40,196 nt of DNA from Methylococcales bacterium (GCA_023145835.1 JAGLDH010000044.1:1-40196); one strand, 5' to 3'; shown: positions 6,893 to 15,362, numbered from the stretch's first letter. A program made the numbers and translations. Notes: generated by a model not told the origin, from the sequence alone.

Positions 6893-8728
6893 TTATTCGA
6901 GTGTTTTAAAAAAAATAGCGGCTAAAAACCCGAGTAATGAAGAAAAACCGATGATTTCTCCTCCTTTTAAATAGGCTTCTGGGAGCATAGTTTGCGCTAT
7001 CATCGTTAACATGGCGCCTGCTGCAACGCCTTCGGTAAAAGCGAAAACGGAATCGCTGACTTCAGCAAAATAAATGCTTCCTAATGCGCTAAATAAGCCT
7101 GTAGATAGCATTAGTACAGTCCACATCATCAATATTGAGCTCCGTTTTAGCCCTTGTTCTTTCATTCCAACTGAACTGGATAAAGCTTCGGGATAGTTAG
7201 AAAAAAATAACCCCGCAAGCAGTGAAAAACCTAAACCAGCTTGAGCTACACTGGCTCCAATAACCAATGCTTCTGGAATACTATCTAGAAATAGACCTAG
7301 CCAAATACCGAGTGGAGCACCTTTATGCTCACTCACATCAAAACCAATAGAATTAACAGGCTGAATGGCTTTTTTATTATTAATATTACGAAGACTATTT
7401 TTAATCCATTTTACGGTGTCGTTATGGCTGATATGTTGCCTTTCTATTAAATAATCTGCAATACTTTCCATCTGTAAATAAGCTTTATACTGTATCGCTA
7501 ATTCTGGTAATACATTGACTAAATAAAAAAAATCTTTCTTATGTAAAACCCATACAGATGTTTTTTCTACAGCCATTGCTGACATAGTATAGTTGCCCCC
7601 AGTCAACAAAGACATATGACCAAATACATACTTATTTGATAAGTCATAAGAATGGCTGCGACGTTCAAGGGCATCAAGCATAGAGACATGCCCTTTGTCT
7701 ATAACAAACAGACTAGCGGCATCTTCTCCACGAAAATAAAATGTTTCACCTTGACTAAATTGTTTATAAACAAGGTGGTCGGAGATGGCTTCAATTTCGT
7801 TTTTTGGTAAGAATTTAAATAAATCACATCCAATCAAGTCGTTTGCAATAGCTCTAAACTCTTGACTATTATGATTAATTGTCAACGCTGGTAAAAACAT
7901 ACCCCGTTGTATTACATTATGAACAGATTGATCCTGCCAGAGTTTAACAGTATTAGCAGACATAGCATGATACTTGACTAAATAATTCGAAATGGTGGGT
8001 TTTCTAAGCGAAGCTTGAATTTCTTGGGCTAAAATAGGCGAATTAGATAAGAGTGTATAAAAGGTTGTTTTGGGTAAAACCCATAAACTAACATCTTCTG
8101 AAGCTCTAGCGGCAAAACGATAAGGGGCTCCTGTCAAAAAAGCTAACCAACCAAGGTCGTCATTTTTTTTTAATTGAATAGGGTCAGATCTCTCTGTCGG
8201 GTCAAGTAAGCTTACTTGTCCACTGGCAATGATATATAGATCATCGGAGGAATCACCTTTGTTAAAAATAATTCCCCCTTTTTTTACTGTTTTGGAATGA
8301 ATGCCACTTGCCAACACTTTATAGTTTTCATCACTGAGGTGACTAAAAACGATAACTCTTTTCATCATTGAAAATATTTGCTTAAATTTTCGATATTCTT
8401 GTTTTCGTAAATGATAAAATGTTGTTGATACTTTTCTTAGAAAGCCACCTGTATCATTAATAATATTATTTAAGGCGATAAAAATAAGGCCACCGACAAT
8501 ACAACCCGCTGCAAGACTATAAAAATGCCCATTGGCTACGGTTCCTGCAACCAAATCTAGTGTTAATGCTGCCAGTAAGGCTCCGCCACCAAAGGCCATT
8601 AAAAAAGCAATAGCTCGATCCGCTGGTTTCCAAATCATCGAGGTGATAGCACCTAAAGGTAACGAGGCAGCACTAAGAATACCAAACATAAAAGCGCTAA
8701 CAACAATAGGGTCTAGTGTAAGAAGCAT
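6893..8728 (-). CDS. ZIP-like transporter with two inserted cyclic-nucleotide-binding domains
   Basis: 611 residues. Residues 1-100 contain three membrane helices resembling ZIP TM1-TM3 (FMFGILSAASLPLGAI, LMAFGGGALLAALTLDL). Residues about 110-235 and 300-425 are two CAP_ED-type cyclic-nucleotide-binding folds (GGIIFNKGDSSDDLYIIASG; GETFYFRGEDAASLFVIDKG). Residues 465-611 carry ZIP TM4-TM8 with DSIPEALVIGAS and FFSNYPEALSSSVG. The insertion point is the TM3-TM4 loop of ZIP proteins. The transport motifs keep P-E but lack the His of the canonical HNxPEG, so metal selectivity may differ. The first nucleotide fold keeps an Arg in its phosphate cassette (GAPYRFAARA); the second does not (GGNYTMSAMA). 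It lies between the RidA and dehydrogenase genes, so a role tied to that pathway is possible but unproven. Confidence 0.75.
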   Translation of the reverse strand: MLLTLDPIVVSAFMFGILSAASLPLGAITSMIWKPADRAIAFLMAFGGGALLAALTLDLVAGTVANGHFYSLAAGCIVGGLIFIALNNIINDTGGFLRKVSTTFYHLRKQEYRKFKQIFSMMKRVIVFSHLSDENYKVLASGIHSKTVKKGGIIFNKGDSSDDLYIIASGQVSLLDPTERSDPIQLKKNDDLGWLAFLTGAPYRFAARASEDVSLWVLPKTTFYTLLSNSPILAQEIQASLRKPTISNYLVKYHAMSANTVKLWQDQSVHNVIQRGMFLPALTINHNSQEFRAIANDLIGCDLFKFLPKNEIEAISDHLVYKQFSQGETFYFRGEDAASLFVIDKGHVSMLDALERRSHSYDLSNKYVFGHMSLLTGGNYTMSAMAVEKTSVWVLHKKDFFYLVNVLPELAIQYKAYLQMESIADYLIERQHISHNDTVKWIKNSLRNINNKKAIQPVNSIGFDVSEHKGAPLGIWLGLFLDSIPEALVIGASVAQAGLGFSLLAGLFFSNYPEALSSSVGMKEQGLKRSSILMMWTVLMLSTGLFSALGSIYFAEVSDSVFAFTEGVAAGAMLTMIAQTMLPEAYLKGGEIIGFSSLLGFLAAIFFKTLE

Positions 8729-8765
8729 GATGATTTAAGTCTTGTTAGAAATATAAATATCTTCC

Positions 8766-9866
8766 TTAAAACCGATTAATATGAAATGGCTCTATTGGAA
8801 GCTCTGAATGGCCATCCAGTATGAGTTGAGACATAATACGACCAATCACTGGCGATAACTGAAACCCATGAGCAGAAAACCCAAAGGCATGATAAAAATT
8901 ATTAGCCTTTTGTGATGCACTAATAACAGGAAGGTTATCAGGCATATAAGCTTCTATACCTGCCCAGGCTCTGACTATTCTCACTTCTTGAAGTTGCGGG
9001 AAAAAGTGTAACACTGTCTTTGCACTTTCAGCTAACTGATTCCAGTCTAAATCCGTTTTTTCTTTTTTAAAATCAAGTTTAGCAACTAAAGCGCCACCGA
9101 TAATTAATGTCCCATTTTGCATCTGTTTAAAGGATAGTTTACGACTAGCTGCTCCCATGACAGGATCGACAAAATGAGGTAATCGTTCAGTGACCATCAA
9201 CATGAGTGCTTTAGGCGTTAAGGGTACAGATTCATTTAGCATTCCTGCAATTTTTCCAGACCATGCACCCGCACAATTGACTACGATTGAACTATTAAAT
9301 GTCCCTTGAGAGGTTTTTACTTTCCAATCTTTCCCTTCTTGCTCGATGGTATAAGCTTCAGTTGCAGATTGGAATGTGACACCTAAAGATTCAGCTTTTC
9401 TGCGAAATGCAGTAACAGCATGATAGGGACGACCATAACCATCTTGTCGACAGAGTAACCCTCCTACACAATGTGGAGCCAATGCGGGAACGAGTTGATA
9501 GAGTTCTTTTTTACCAATGATTTCTTCATGCTGATAACCCATTGCTCTAACCATAGAAGCACGTTCTTCTAATTTAGCCATATCAGACTTATTTTCTGCA
9601 ACACGTAACTGCCCGGTAAAACGTGAGTCACAATCTGAATCAACTAATGATTCTATTTCATGCCACATTTTTGCGGCTTCTAAAGAAAGAGGGATTTCAG
9701 CAGGATCACGATTTAATAGTCTTAATCCACCTGCATTTGCACCCGAGGCATGTCGACCAGGGCTGGCTTTATCAATGACTGCACATTTGCATCCACGCAT
9801 AGCGAGTTGTAAGGCAATTGACGAACCCATCAAGCCAGCTCCGATAATGAGCACATCAGTATTCAT
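8766..9866 (-). CDS. FAD-dependent amine/amino-acid dehydrogenase, beta (DAO) subunit
   Basis: 366 residues of the DAO family, as in HcnC, opine oxidase OoxB and hydroxyproline dehydrogenase subunits. The N-terminus has the dinucleotide fold IIGAGLMGSSIALQLAMRG followed by VIDKASPGRHASGANAG, where FAD binds. The substrate domain contains RQDGYGRPYHAVTAFRRKA, and the C-terminus has AWAGIEAYMPDNLPVI and YHAFGFSAHGFQLSPVIGR. It would oxidise a C-N bond of an amino acid or opine and pass electrons to the partner subunits. It overlaps the preceding alpha-subunit gene by 4 bp (ATGA), showing translational coupling. The substrate cannot be read from sequence. Confidence 0.85.
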   Translation of the reverse strand: MNTDVLIIGAGLMGSSIALQLAMRGCKCAVIDKASPGRHASGANAGGLRLLNRDPAEIPLSLEAAKMWHEIESLVDSDCDSRFTGQLRVAENKSDMAKLEERASMVRAMGYQHEEIIGKKELYQLVPALAPHCVGGLLCRQDGYGRPYHAVTAFRRKAESLGVTFQSATEAYTIEQEGKDWKVKTSQGTFNSSIVVNCAGAWSGKIAGMLNESVPLTPKALMLMVTERLPHFVDPVMGAASRKLSFKQMQNGTLIIGGALVAKLDFKKEKTDLDWNQLAESAKTVLHFFPQLQEVRIVRAWAGIEAYMPDNLPVISASQKANNFYHAFGFSAHGFQLSPVIGRIMSQLILDGHSELPIEPFHINRF

Positions 9867-11257
9867 TGTCTATTCTCCTTGGTTAAGCTAGCCAGTTGTT
9901 TTAGAGTGAGAGGAGCAACAGGAGGTCTTCCTCGGTAATGACTTGATTCAGAAACAGCTTCCCCCCCAGCATCAGCCACAATATGAGCCACTGAGTTAGC
10001 ACATTGCCTTCCCTGACATGCTCCCATGCCACAACGTGTTATATACTTAACATCATTACTCCCACCATGACCTGTTTCAACAGCTTCTCTGATTTGACCT
10101 GCGGTTATTTCTTCACAACGACAGATAATGGTTTCATTATCAGTGGTAGCCAGCATGCTTTGAGGGATGGCGAAATAAGCTTCAAGAAATGGGCGGATAT
10201 GGCGATCAGCTTTCATCCATTTTTGATCATTTTTAGCCTGTTTGTTTCGTTCTGACTCAGTCAAAATACCAAGCTCAAACAGTGCTTGTAATCCTGCTAT
10301 ACGTCCTGCATGCTCTGCTGATCTAGCGCCATTAATACCCGCTCCATCTCCTGCGACTAAAATACCTTCTATACTGGTATTACCCCATTCATCATGCCGT
10401 GGACGCCAGCATTGTTGGCTGTTATCCCACTGATGTTTACAGCCAGCGGATTGTGTTAACCAAATATGAGGGATGACACCAAAATGAGTTAATAATAGAT
10501 CCGTTTCAATCGTATGTTCACGACCAAGATGACGATAATTAACAGATTTTAATAAATCATCACCAGCTGCTTGTAGGTTGCTTGCTCCAATTTTTGTTTT
10601 AACACCCGCACGACTAAGGTCACGTTGATAAACGAGTCCCTTGGTTAAATAATGATGTGCCAATAAAGCTCTAGGAAGTTTAGGTAACGCAAATAAATGA
10701 TTGCTTAGAGGTGTAACATCTAAAATTACTTTTATATCAACACCAAGCTGTAAATACTGCCAAGCCAGTAGTAGTAATAAAGGACCTGATCCAGCAAGTA
10801 CAACACCATCACTCGGTATAACACCCGCTGCTTTAAACAAAATTTGCCCCGCACCCGCTTGCATAACCCCAGGTAAAGTCCAACCAGAAAATGGCATGGG
10901 TCTTTCTATCGCACCACTCGCCACTAGAATTTGATCAGCTGTGATAATTTTACTTTGGCTTTTATGAGTTATTCCAATTTCTCGCCCATTATTTAATGAC
11001 CATACGCGTGTTTCAGGATAGTATTCAACGTCGCTTTCTCTAAAAGCAGCCGCTAATGTTTTTCCACGTAAATATTCTGTCCCTAATGTTTGTGCGCGAG
11101 TATCGGGTACTGATTCAATTGAGCGATAAATCTGTCCACCTGGTGCGGGTTGTTCATCCAGTAAAGCACAAGAAATACCCTGTCCAGAGGCTGTTGTTGC
11201 AGCAGCTAAACCAGCAGGTCCGCCGCCTATGATCAAAAGTTGATAATGATCATTCAT
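9863..11257 (-). CDS. FAD/NAD-binding dehydrogenase alpha subunit with BFD-like [2Fe-2S] domain
   Basis: About 464 residues, HcnB/OoxA type. The N-terminus has the Rossmann motif LLIIGGGPAGLAAATTASGQ and DEQPAPGGQIYR; a second nucleotide fold begins near GVVLAGSGPLLLLLAWQYL. The C-terminal 100 residues are a bacterioferritin-associated-ferredoxin-like domain with CRCEEIT, then CGMGACQGRQC, giving four to five cysteines for an iron-sulfur cluster. It relays electrons between the DAO subunit and the small ferredoxin. An in-frame ATG at 11266 exists, but the ATG at 11257 leaves the AAGGTG-type ribosome site intact and starts at MNDHYQLL. It overlaps the neighbouring genes on both sides, as expected of one operon. 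Confidence 0.85.
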   Translation of the reverse strand: MNDHYQLLIIGGGPAGLAAATTASGQGISCALLDEQPAPGGQIYRSIESVPDTRAQTLGTEYLRGKTLAAAFRESDVEYYPETRVWSLNNGREIGITHKSQSKIITADQILVASGAIERPMPFSGWTLPGVMQAGAGQILFKAAGVIPSDGVVLAGSGPLLLLLAWQYLQLGVDIKVILDVTPLSNHLFALPKLPRALLAHHYLTKGLVYQRDLSRAGVKTKIGASNLQAAGDDLLKSVNYRHLGREHTIETDLLLTHFGVIPHIWLTQSAGCKHQWDNSQQCWRPRHDEWGNTSIEGILVAGDGAGINGARSAEHAGRIAGLQALFELGILTESERNKQAKNDQKWMKADRHIRPFLEAYFAIPQSMLATTDNETIICRCEEITAGQIREAVETGHGGSNDVKYITRCGMGACQGRQCANSVAHIVADAGGEAVSESSHYRGRPPVAPLTLKQLASLTKENRQ

Positions 11258-11561
11258 GGTGAGCACCTTCTGGTAATGAGCCTACACCTTGTTGCGTCTC
11301 TATCTGCATACCTTGTTTAACGTAAGTAACACAGGAACGTTGATTGGCAATGCCATCAATAACCATTAAGCATTCATAACAAACGCCCATCATACAAAAA
11401 GGAGCTCGTTTGCTACCTGAAAGTGATGTTGTGCGAGTATATCGCTGGCCTTGTGATAATGTCATTGCAGCAACATTAGTACCTAAAGGTACTTGAATTT
11501 TTTCTCCATTTAATAAAATGTCAACCATTTCAAGTTGATCATTTGGCAATTGTTTGAACAT
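11250..11561 (-). CDS. Small [2Fe-2S] ferredoxin subunit (HcnA-like)
   Basis: 103 residues with the plant-ferredoxin-like pattern C-x4-C-x2-C-x11-C in FCMMGVCYECLMVIDG and NQRSC. HcnA and the small subunits of opine and hydroxyproline dehydrogenases have this architecture. The frame is open further upstream, but that part overlaps the ornithine-cyclodeaminase-like gene. The ATG at 11561 is preferred because an AGGA ribosome site lies just ahead and it starts one base after the upstream stop. It completes a three-part flavin/iron-sulfur dehydrogenase. Confidence 0.85.
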   Translation of the reverse strand: MFKQLPNDQLEMVDILLNGEKIQVPLGTNVAAMTLSQGQRYTRTTSLSGSKRAPFCMMGVCYECLMVIDGIANQRSCVTYVKQGMQIETQQGVGSLPEGAHHE

Positions 11562-11562
11562 A

Positions 11563-12621
11563 TTACATCCTGATCCGACTAATAATATCTTTATGTTCAA
11601 AGACCATGGTTTCTTGCAAATCAAGTTCGAGTCCAATATTTGCAGATTCAGCACGTTTAAACATGGCGAGTGCTATCGCAATATCGACATAAGCTAATCC
11701 GACAGCATTAAAGTAGGTGCGTTCATCATCTGATTCTCTACCTGGTTTATGGCCCGAAACCAGTTCGTGTAAGTCTGCGTGAATATCACCATGTGAAAGT
11801 AAACCTTCCTTATACATCCGGCTTAAGGTTTGGGTGCGATGAGTCACAGTATCCCAATCATCACAGACAATTTTGTCACATTGTTGAGCCACAGCATATT
11901 CATCTTCCCAGCCTCCGATATGACTATAAAAGGCACCTGGTTTCATCCATTCTGCTTTCAGTAATGGTGCTTGTGCACTGGTTGCAGTGACTAATATATC
12001 AGCTCCTTCCATTGCATTACGCGCAACGGTTTTTGCACCAATAAAAGTCATGTCTGATAACAGAGGAGATAACTCATCAATAAACTGTTGTTCTTCTTCT
12101 ACCGTTTTAGCTGCAACACGACATTCCTTTAAACTGGGACGAACAACTTTCATAGCCAGTAAATGCATTTTAGCCTGTTCACCCGCTCCAATAAAACCGA
12201 TACTTTGACTATTCTTACGAGATAAATGTTTAGCTGCAATTCCACCGATTGCTGCGACTCTAATATTAGAGGCTAGTGTGCCTTCCATAACCGCAACTGG
12301 AAAACCTTTTTCTATTTCTGAAAGGACAAAAATAGCGGATAAATTTTGTACATCATGTAATTTAGGGTTGCGAGGAAAGACAGAAACCCACTTGGCACCG
12401 CAGATTTTTTCATCTAACAACGTCGCGGGTAAACAGTTGATTCGATTTTGAGTGACAGGGTCAAAAATTTGAACAATCTTTTCTGGAAATAAAATTCTGT
12501 GTTCTTCAAAATCGATCATAGTTTTTTCTGCAACTTCAATTGCCATACGCAAATCAAAGCAGCCTGCTTCTAATAAATTTTCTTGAGAAAGATAGGTAAA
12601 ACCGACACGATGAGATGCCAT
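11563..12621 (-). CDS. Ornithine cyclodeaminase / mu-crystallin family enzyme
   Basis: 352 residues of the OCD/mu-crystallin family, NAD(P)-dependent enzymes that cyclise ornithine to proline or reduce cyclic imines such as pyrroline-2-carboxylate. Visible: CLPATLLDEKICGAKWVSVF (substrate Lys/Arg region), the dinucleotide motif IGFIGAGEQAKMHLLAMKVV, ADILVTATSAQAPLL, GAFYSHIGGWEDEYAV and a C-terminal NAVGLAYVDIAIA. It is the first gene of the minus-strand operon, with ribosome site AGGAGAG. On Agrobacterium Ti plasmids an ocd gene accompanies opine oxidase genes (ooxAB or noxAB), so this pairing suggests opine- or proline-related catabolism, although the exact reaction is open. Confidence 0.85.
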   Translation of the reverse strand: MASHRVGFTYLSQENLLEAGCFDLRMAIEVAEKTMIDFEEHRILFPEKIVQIFDPVTQNRINCLPATLLDEKICGAKWVSVFPRNPKLHDVQNLSAIFVLSEIEKGFPVAVMEGTLASNIRVAAIGGIAAKHLSRKNSQSIGFIGAGEQAKMHLLAMKVVRPSLKECRVAAKTVEEEQQFIDELSPLLSDMTFIGAKTVARNAMEGADILVTATSAQAPLLKAEWMKPGAFYSHIGGWEDEYAVAQQCDKIVCDDWDTVTHRTQTLSRMYKEGLLSHGDIHADLHELVSGHKPGRESDDERTYFNAVGLAYVDIAIALAMFKRAESANIGLELDLQETMVFEHKDIISRIRM

Positions 12622-12713
12622 GATACTCTCCTGATTTAGTGATAAAGTTTTTTGTAGAAAACGAGTAAAACAGAGTTTTATAAAAGTTGTGATAAAGCAA
12701 TATCAATCTCTAT

Positions 12714-12719
12714 ATTATA
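12714..12719 (-). promoter_or_regulatory. Likely -10 element of the dehydrogenase operon
   Basis: Minus-strand TATAAT about 93 bp ahead of the OCD-like start codon. The -35 is weak (TTAATC or GGATTA within GGATTAATCC). Consistent with an activator-dependent promoter; CRP-like sites lie further upstream. Confidence 0.4.
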
Positions 12720-12863
12720 CCTCTTACAACCAGGATTAATCCTTCTTTTTATAAGGTTTTTATTGGCCAAAATATTGAGCAATTAATGATGAAGGCAACT
12801 ATTCTTAAATCTGAAAAATTGTTAAAATATATTATGAATAAAATTATAATTATTAATGGATTT

Positions 12864-12879
12864 TGTGAAATAGGTCACG
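12864..12879. promoter_or_regulatory. CRP-like site 1
   Basis: TGTGA-AATAGG-TCACG, nine of ten consensus positions, in the 1-kb non-coding stretch ahead of the minus-strand dehydrogenase operon, about 150 bp upstream of its putative -10. Confidence 0.45.
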
Positions 12880-12963
12880 TTTTATTGATGTGAATATGGG
12901 TAGAGGAATACTGTCAAAATTAGAAACATAATAATTAACTTATTCAATGGATTGTGTGCAAAA

Positions 12964-12979
12964 AGTGATACAGTTCACA
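12964..12979. promoter_or_regulatory. CRP-like site 2
   Basis: AGTGA-TACAGT-TCACA, nine of ten consensus positions, exactly 100 bp from site 1. The paired spacing is compatible with two dimers on roughly the same DNA face, though either could be chance. Confidence 0.4.
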
Positions 12980-13164
12980 GAATAAATACACAGGTTTTAT
13001 TTTTAAGGAAAAGGGGTGTTAAAAAAGGGGGGGTTAAAAAATAACTTAGAGGTAGTTGTTTTGATAAGCTGTTGAATTAAAAGAATTAAATAAATTTTGT
13101 GTTTTTTTTGTACGATTTAATAAAGTTGTAATTGGTACGTGGGTTGAGCATGATGATTCACGAT

Positions 13165-13199
13165 TAATCCACAAAGTTATCCACAGGAATTGTGAACAA
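13165..13199. other. Cluster of DnaA-box-like sequences
   Basis: One perfect DnaA box TTATCCACA (13177-13185) is flanked by TAATCCACA (13165-13173) and, on the reverse strand, TTGTTCACA (13191-13199). A very A+T-rich tract (about 13075-13130) lies alongside. Genes run mostly away from this interval on both sides. This could be an origin-like or DnaA-regulated site, but dnaA, mnmG and rpmH are not nearby. Confidence 0.35.
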
Positions 13200-13290
13200 C
13201 TTCTCATGTCTAAAATACATGTTCTTCTGCTCGTTTTGTATGTTACTGATTAATGCGTGGAGGACAAGTCAAAGAGGGAAAGTAGCAGGC

Positions 13291-13322
13291 AAAAAAATCC
13301 CCAGGTTTTTTATTTCCTGGGG
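13291..13322 (-). terminator. Rho-independent terminator (minus strand)
   Basis: 7-bp stem CCCCAGG/CCTGGGG with a 10-base loop, followed on the minus strand by A then seven T. It would stop transcription coming from epmB or from an unannotated transcript within 13323-13673. Confidence 0.65.
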
Positions 13323-13440
13323 CATAGTTTACACATCACAAAAGAGAAAGGTGATAACTCTCAATTACAAGGATAGTATGTTTTGTATAAAATACTAGGC
13401 CATTGCAAAAAAATAAAAAAATTAAATATTTTTAGGGTTC

Positions 13441-13474
13441 TTCTTTCCATTCATCAATTGATAGAGGTGCCCTT
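13441..13474. repeat. End fragment of the TA-inserting miniature element family
   Basis: Its reverse complement (GGGCACCTCTATCAATTGAT then GAATGGAAA) matches the left end of the 37557-37719 element nearly base for base. It is a solo end abutting the element at 13475-13579. Confidence 0.55.
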
Positions 13475-13579
13475 TAGGGAGCCTCTGAATAAGTTGATTT
13501 GTTAAAAAAAATACCTAATCAATTCAATATTTTATCTTAAATTAAATTATTATTTTAAGACTTAACCAGAGGTTCCTTA
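13475..13579. mobile_element. 105-bp miniature inverted-repeat element
   Basis: Ends TAGGGAGCCTCTGAATAAG (13475-13493) and, inverted, TAAGGAACCTCTGGTTAAG (13561-13579) match at 15 of 19 positions. Both are bounded by TA, as for TA-targeting elements. The A+T-rich interior is non-coding. It shares its ends with the element at 37557-37719. Confidence 0.6.
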
Positions 13580-13673
13580 GAGAGTACTCATGTTTTTCTC
13601 TGTTTTTTTCTCTGTGTTTTTGTAGTCGTGATATGTACTAATTTAAGTTATAGTCGGTTTTTTTATGAGTGAA

Positions 13674-14657
13674 TTATGCAATAATAATTTTGTTTTTTGC
13701 TCCTTCTTGCTCTCTGACTAGTTTAGGAACTAAATAACCGGGTAATCGTTTTTTTATTTGATTCATAAGATGGATAGCTGTTTTTTGATCAACTTCAAAA
13801 TGCCGTGTTCCTGATGCTTTATCGAGTAGGTGAAGATAATAAGGGAGTACATCAAAAAAAAAGAGTTTTTCACTTAATGCAATTAACTGATCAGACGTAT
13901 CGTTAATATTTTTTAATAAAACAGATTGGTTAAGTAAGGTCGCTTTAGACTGTTTTATTTTTTCACAAGCTGATTTTACCTTATCATTTAATTCATTCTC
14001 ATGGTTTGAATGAATCACTATAATGATTTTTTTTTTGCTGGCTGATAATGAATGACAAAGTTCACTTGTAATCCTACTGGGTAATACTATTGGGATGCGA
14101 CTGTGAATTCTAATTCTGGATAAATGATTGATTTTGTCTAACTCATTAATTAAGTTGATAATTTTTTTATCACTAAGGAGTAGTGGGTCTCCACCACTCA
14201 ATATAACTTCTGAAATGTCAGTATTTTTTTTTATGTAATCAATCGCTTTAACTATTTTTTGTGTGCTGAGTTGAGCATCTTGGTAGGGGAAGTTTCTGCG
14301 GAAGCAATAACGACAATTAATAGCACAGCTCCCCGTTGTTATAAAAAGAACCCTACCATGATATTTGTGAATGACTCCTGATGCCTTCATCGCATTAATA
14401 TCTCCTACAGGATCAGAATTAAAATCAGAAAATTCAAGAGTTTCATCACTAATAGGTAAAATTTGCTTGAGTAAAGGGTCATATAAATTACCTTTTTCCA
14501 TTCTATTAGCAAATTCACGAGGGACTTTTAGAGGGAATTTAGATGAGTAAAGTATGTTATTTTTATTGGGGGGAAGGTCTAAATAATGACAAAGTTCTTG
14601 AGCGTTACTGAATCCTTCAGATAATTCTTGTTGCCATGTTTTTACTATTTGATTCAA
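13674..14657 (-). CDS. epmB: EF-P beta-lysylation protein EpmB (lysine 2,3-aminomutase-like)
   Basis: 327 residues; a radical SAM, PLP-dependent enzyme that converts alpha-lysine to (R)-beta-lysine for attachment to EF-P. The radical SAM cluster motif is CAINCRYCFRR; SGGDPLLLSD binds SAM; LRIHSRIPIVLPSRIT and the C-terminal YYLHLLDKASGTRHFEV, GYLVPKLVRE match E. coli EpmB throughout. It lacks the long C-terminal extension of catabolic KamA enzymes, supporting EpmB over KamA. It is divergent from efp, with epmA immediately beyond, so two modification enzymes flank their substrate gene. Confidence 0.92.
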   Translation of the reverse strand: MNQIVKTWQQELSEGFSNAQELCHYLDLPPNKNNILYSSKFPLKVPREFANRMEKGNLYDPLLKQILPISDETLEFSDFNSDPVGDINAMKASGVIHKYHGRVLFITTGSCAINCRYCFRRNFPYQDAQLSTQKIVKAIDYIKKNTDISEVILSGGDPLLLSDKKIINLINELDKINHLSRIRIHSRIPIVLPSRITSELCHSLSASKKKIIIVIHSNHENELNDKVKSACEKIKQSKATLLNQSVLLKNINDTSDQLIALSEKLFFFDVLPYYLHLLDKASGTRHFEVDQKTAIHLMNQIKKRLPGYLVPKLVREQEGAKNKIIIA

Positions 14658-14732
14658 ATTGATTCCTATATCCTGATTGACCTTGTTTTATTAATCGATA
14701 GAAAACCACATCCGTGACTTTGTGAAGTATAT

Positions 14733-14738
14733 TATAAT
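14733..14738 (+). promoter_or_regulatory. -10 element of efp
   Basis: Perfect TATAAT 34 bp ahead of the efp ATG chosen here; the -35 region is weak. Its position argues against an in-frame ATG at 14739. Confidence 0.5.
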
Positions 14739-14771
14739 GTGTGTATTAAAGTTTGTTTACATGAGATAAAA

Positions 14772-15341
14772 ATGGCTAAGTATAGTACTAATGAGTTTAA
14801 AGCGGGTTTGAAAATCATGCTAGATGCAGATCCTTGTGCAATTATAGAAAATGAATTTATTAAACCAGGGAAAGGACAAGCTTTTAATAGAGTCAAGATT
14901 AGAAATTTAAAAACAGGCCGTGTTATTGAACGTACATATAAATCGGGCGAATCGGTTGAGGGTGCTGATGTTGTTGATATAGAAATGCAATATTTATATA
15001 ACGATGGTGAGTTTTGGCATTTTATGGTGCCAGATACATTTGAGCAATATCAGGCAGATAAAAATGCAATTGCAGATTCTGTTAAATGGTTAAAAGATCA
15101 AGATATTTGTACGATGACCCTGTGGAATGATTCTCCTTTAACTGTCACACCTCCCAATTTTGTAGAGCTAGCCGTATCTGATACAGACCCAGGGTTAAAA
15201 GGGGATACTTCTGGCGGTGGAGGTAAACCAGCTACTTTAGAATCAGGCGCGGTGGTTCGAGTTCCTTTGTTTGTTCAAATTGGAGAGTTAATTAAAGTTG
15301 ATACTCGTACGGGTGAATACGTTTCTCGAGTTAAAGACTAA
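14772..15341 (+). CDS. efp: Translation elongation factor P
   Basis: 189 residues from the MAKYSTNEF start; EF-P binds between the P and E sites and rescues ribosomes stalled at proline runs. The modification loop [12 protein letters not shown] places the acceptor lysine at residue 34, the EpmA target in E. coli. Domains II and III are intact ([51 protein letters not shown]). An upstream ATG at 14739 would add 11 atypical residues and overlap the promoter region, so the start at 14772 is used. epmA follows 21 bp downstream in the same orientation. Confidence 0.97.
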   Translation: MAKYSTNEFKAGLKIMLDADPCAIIENEFIKPGKGQAFNRVKIRNLKTGRVIERTYKSGESVEGADVVDIEMQYLYNDGEFWHFMVPDTFEQYQADKNAIADSVKWLKDQDICTMTLWNDSPLTVTPPNFVELAVSDTDPGLKGDTSGGGGKPATLESGAVVRVPLFVQIGELIKVDTRTGEYVSRVKD

Positions 15342-15362
15342 GTTTCATTAAGGAACTAGTGA

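Noticed and set aside
10004..10934. Several plus-strand frames of 63-83 codons across the dehydrogenase alpha subunit
   Set aside because: Antisense shadows of a well-supported flavoprotein gene, without ribosome sites or recognisable content.
13192..13398. 68-codon plus-strand frame in the 1-kb intergenic region
   Set aside because: It overlaps DnaA-box-like sequence and the minus-strand terminator, has no ribosome site and shows no domain-like composition.
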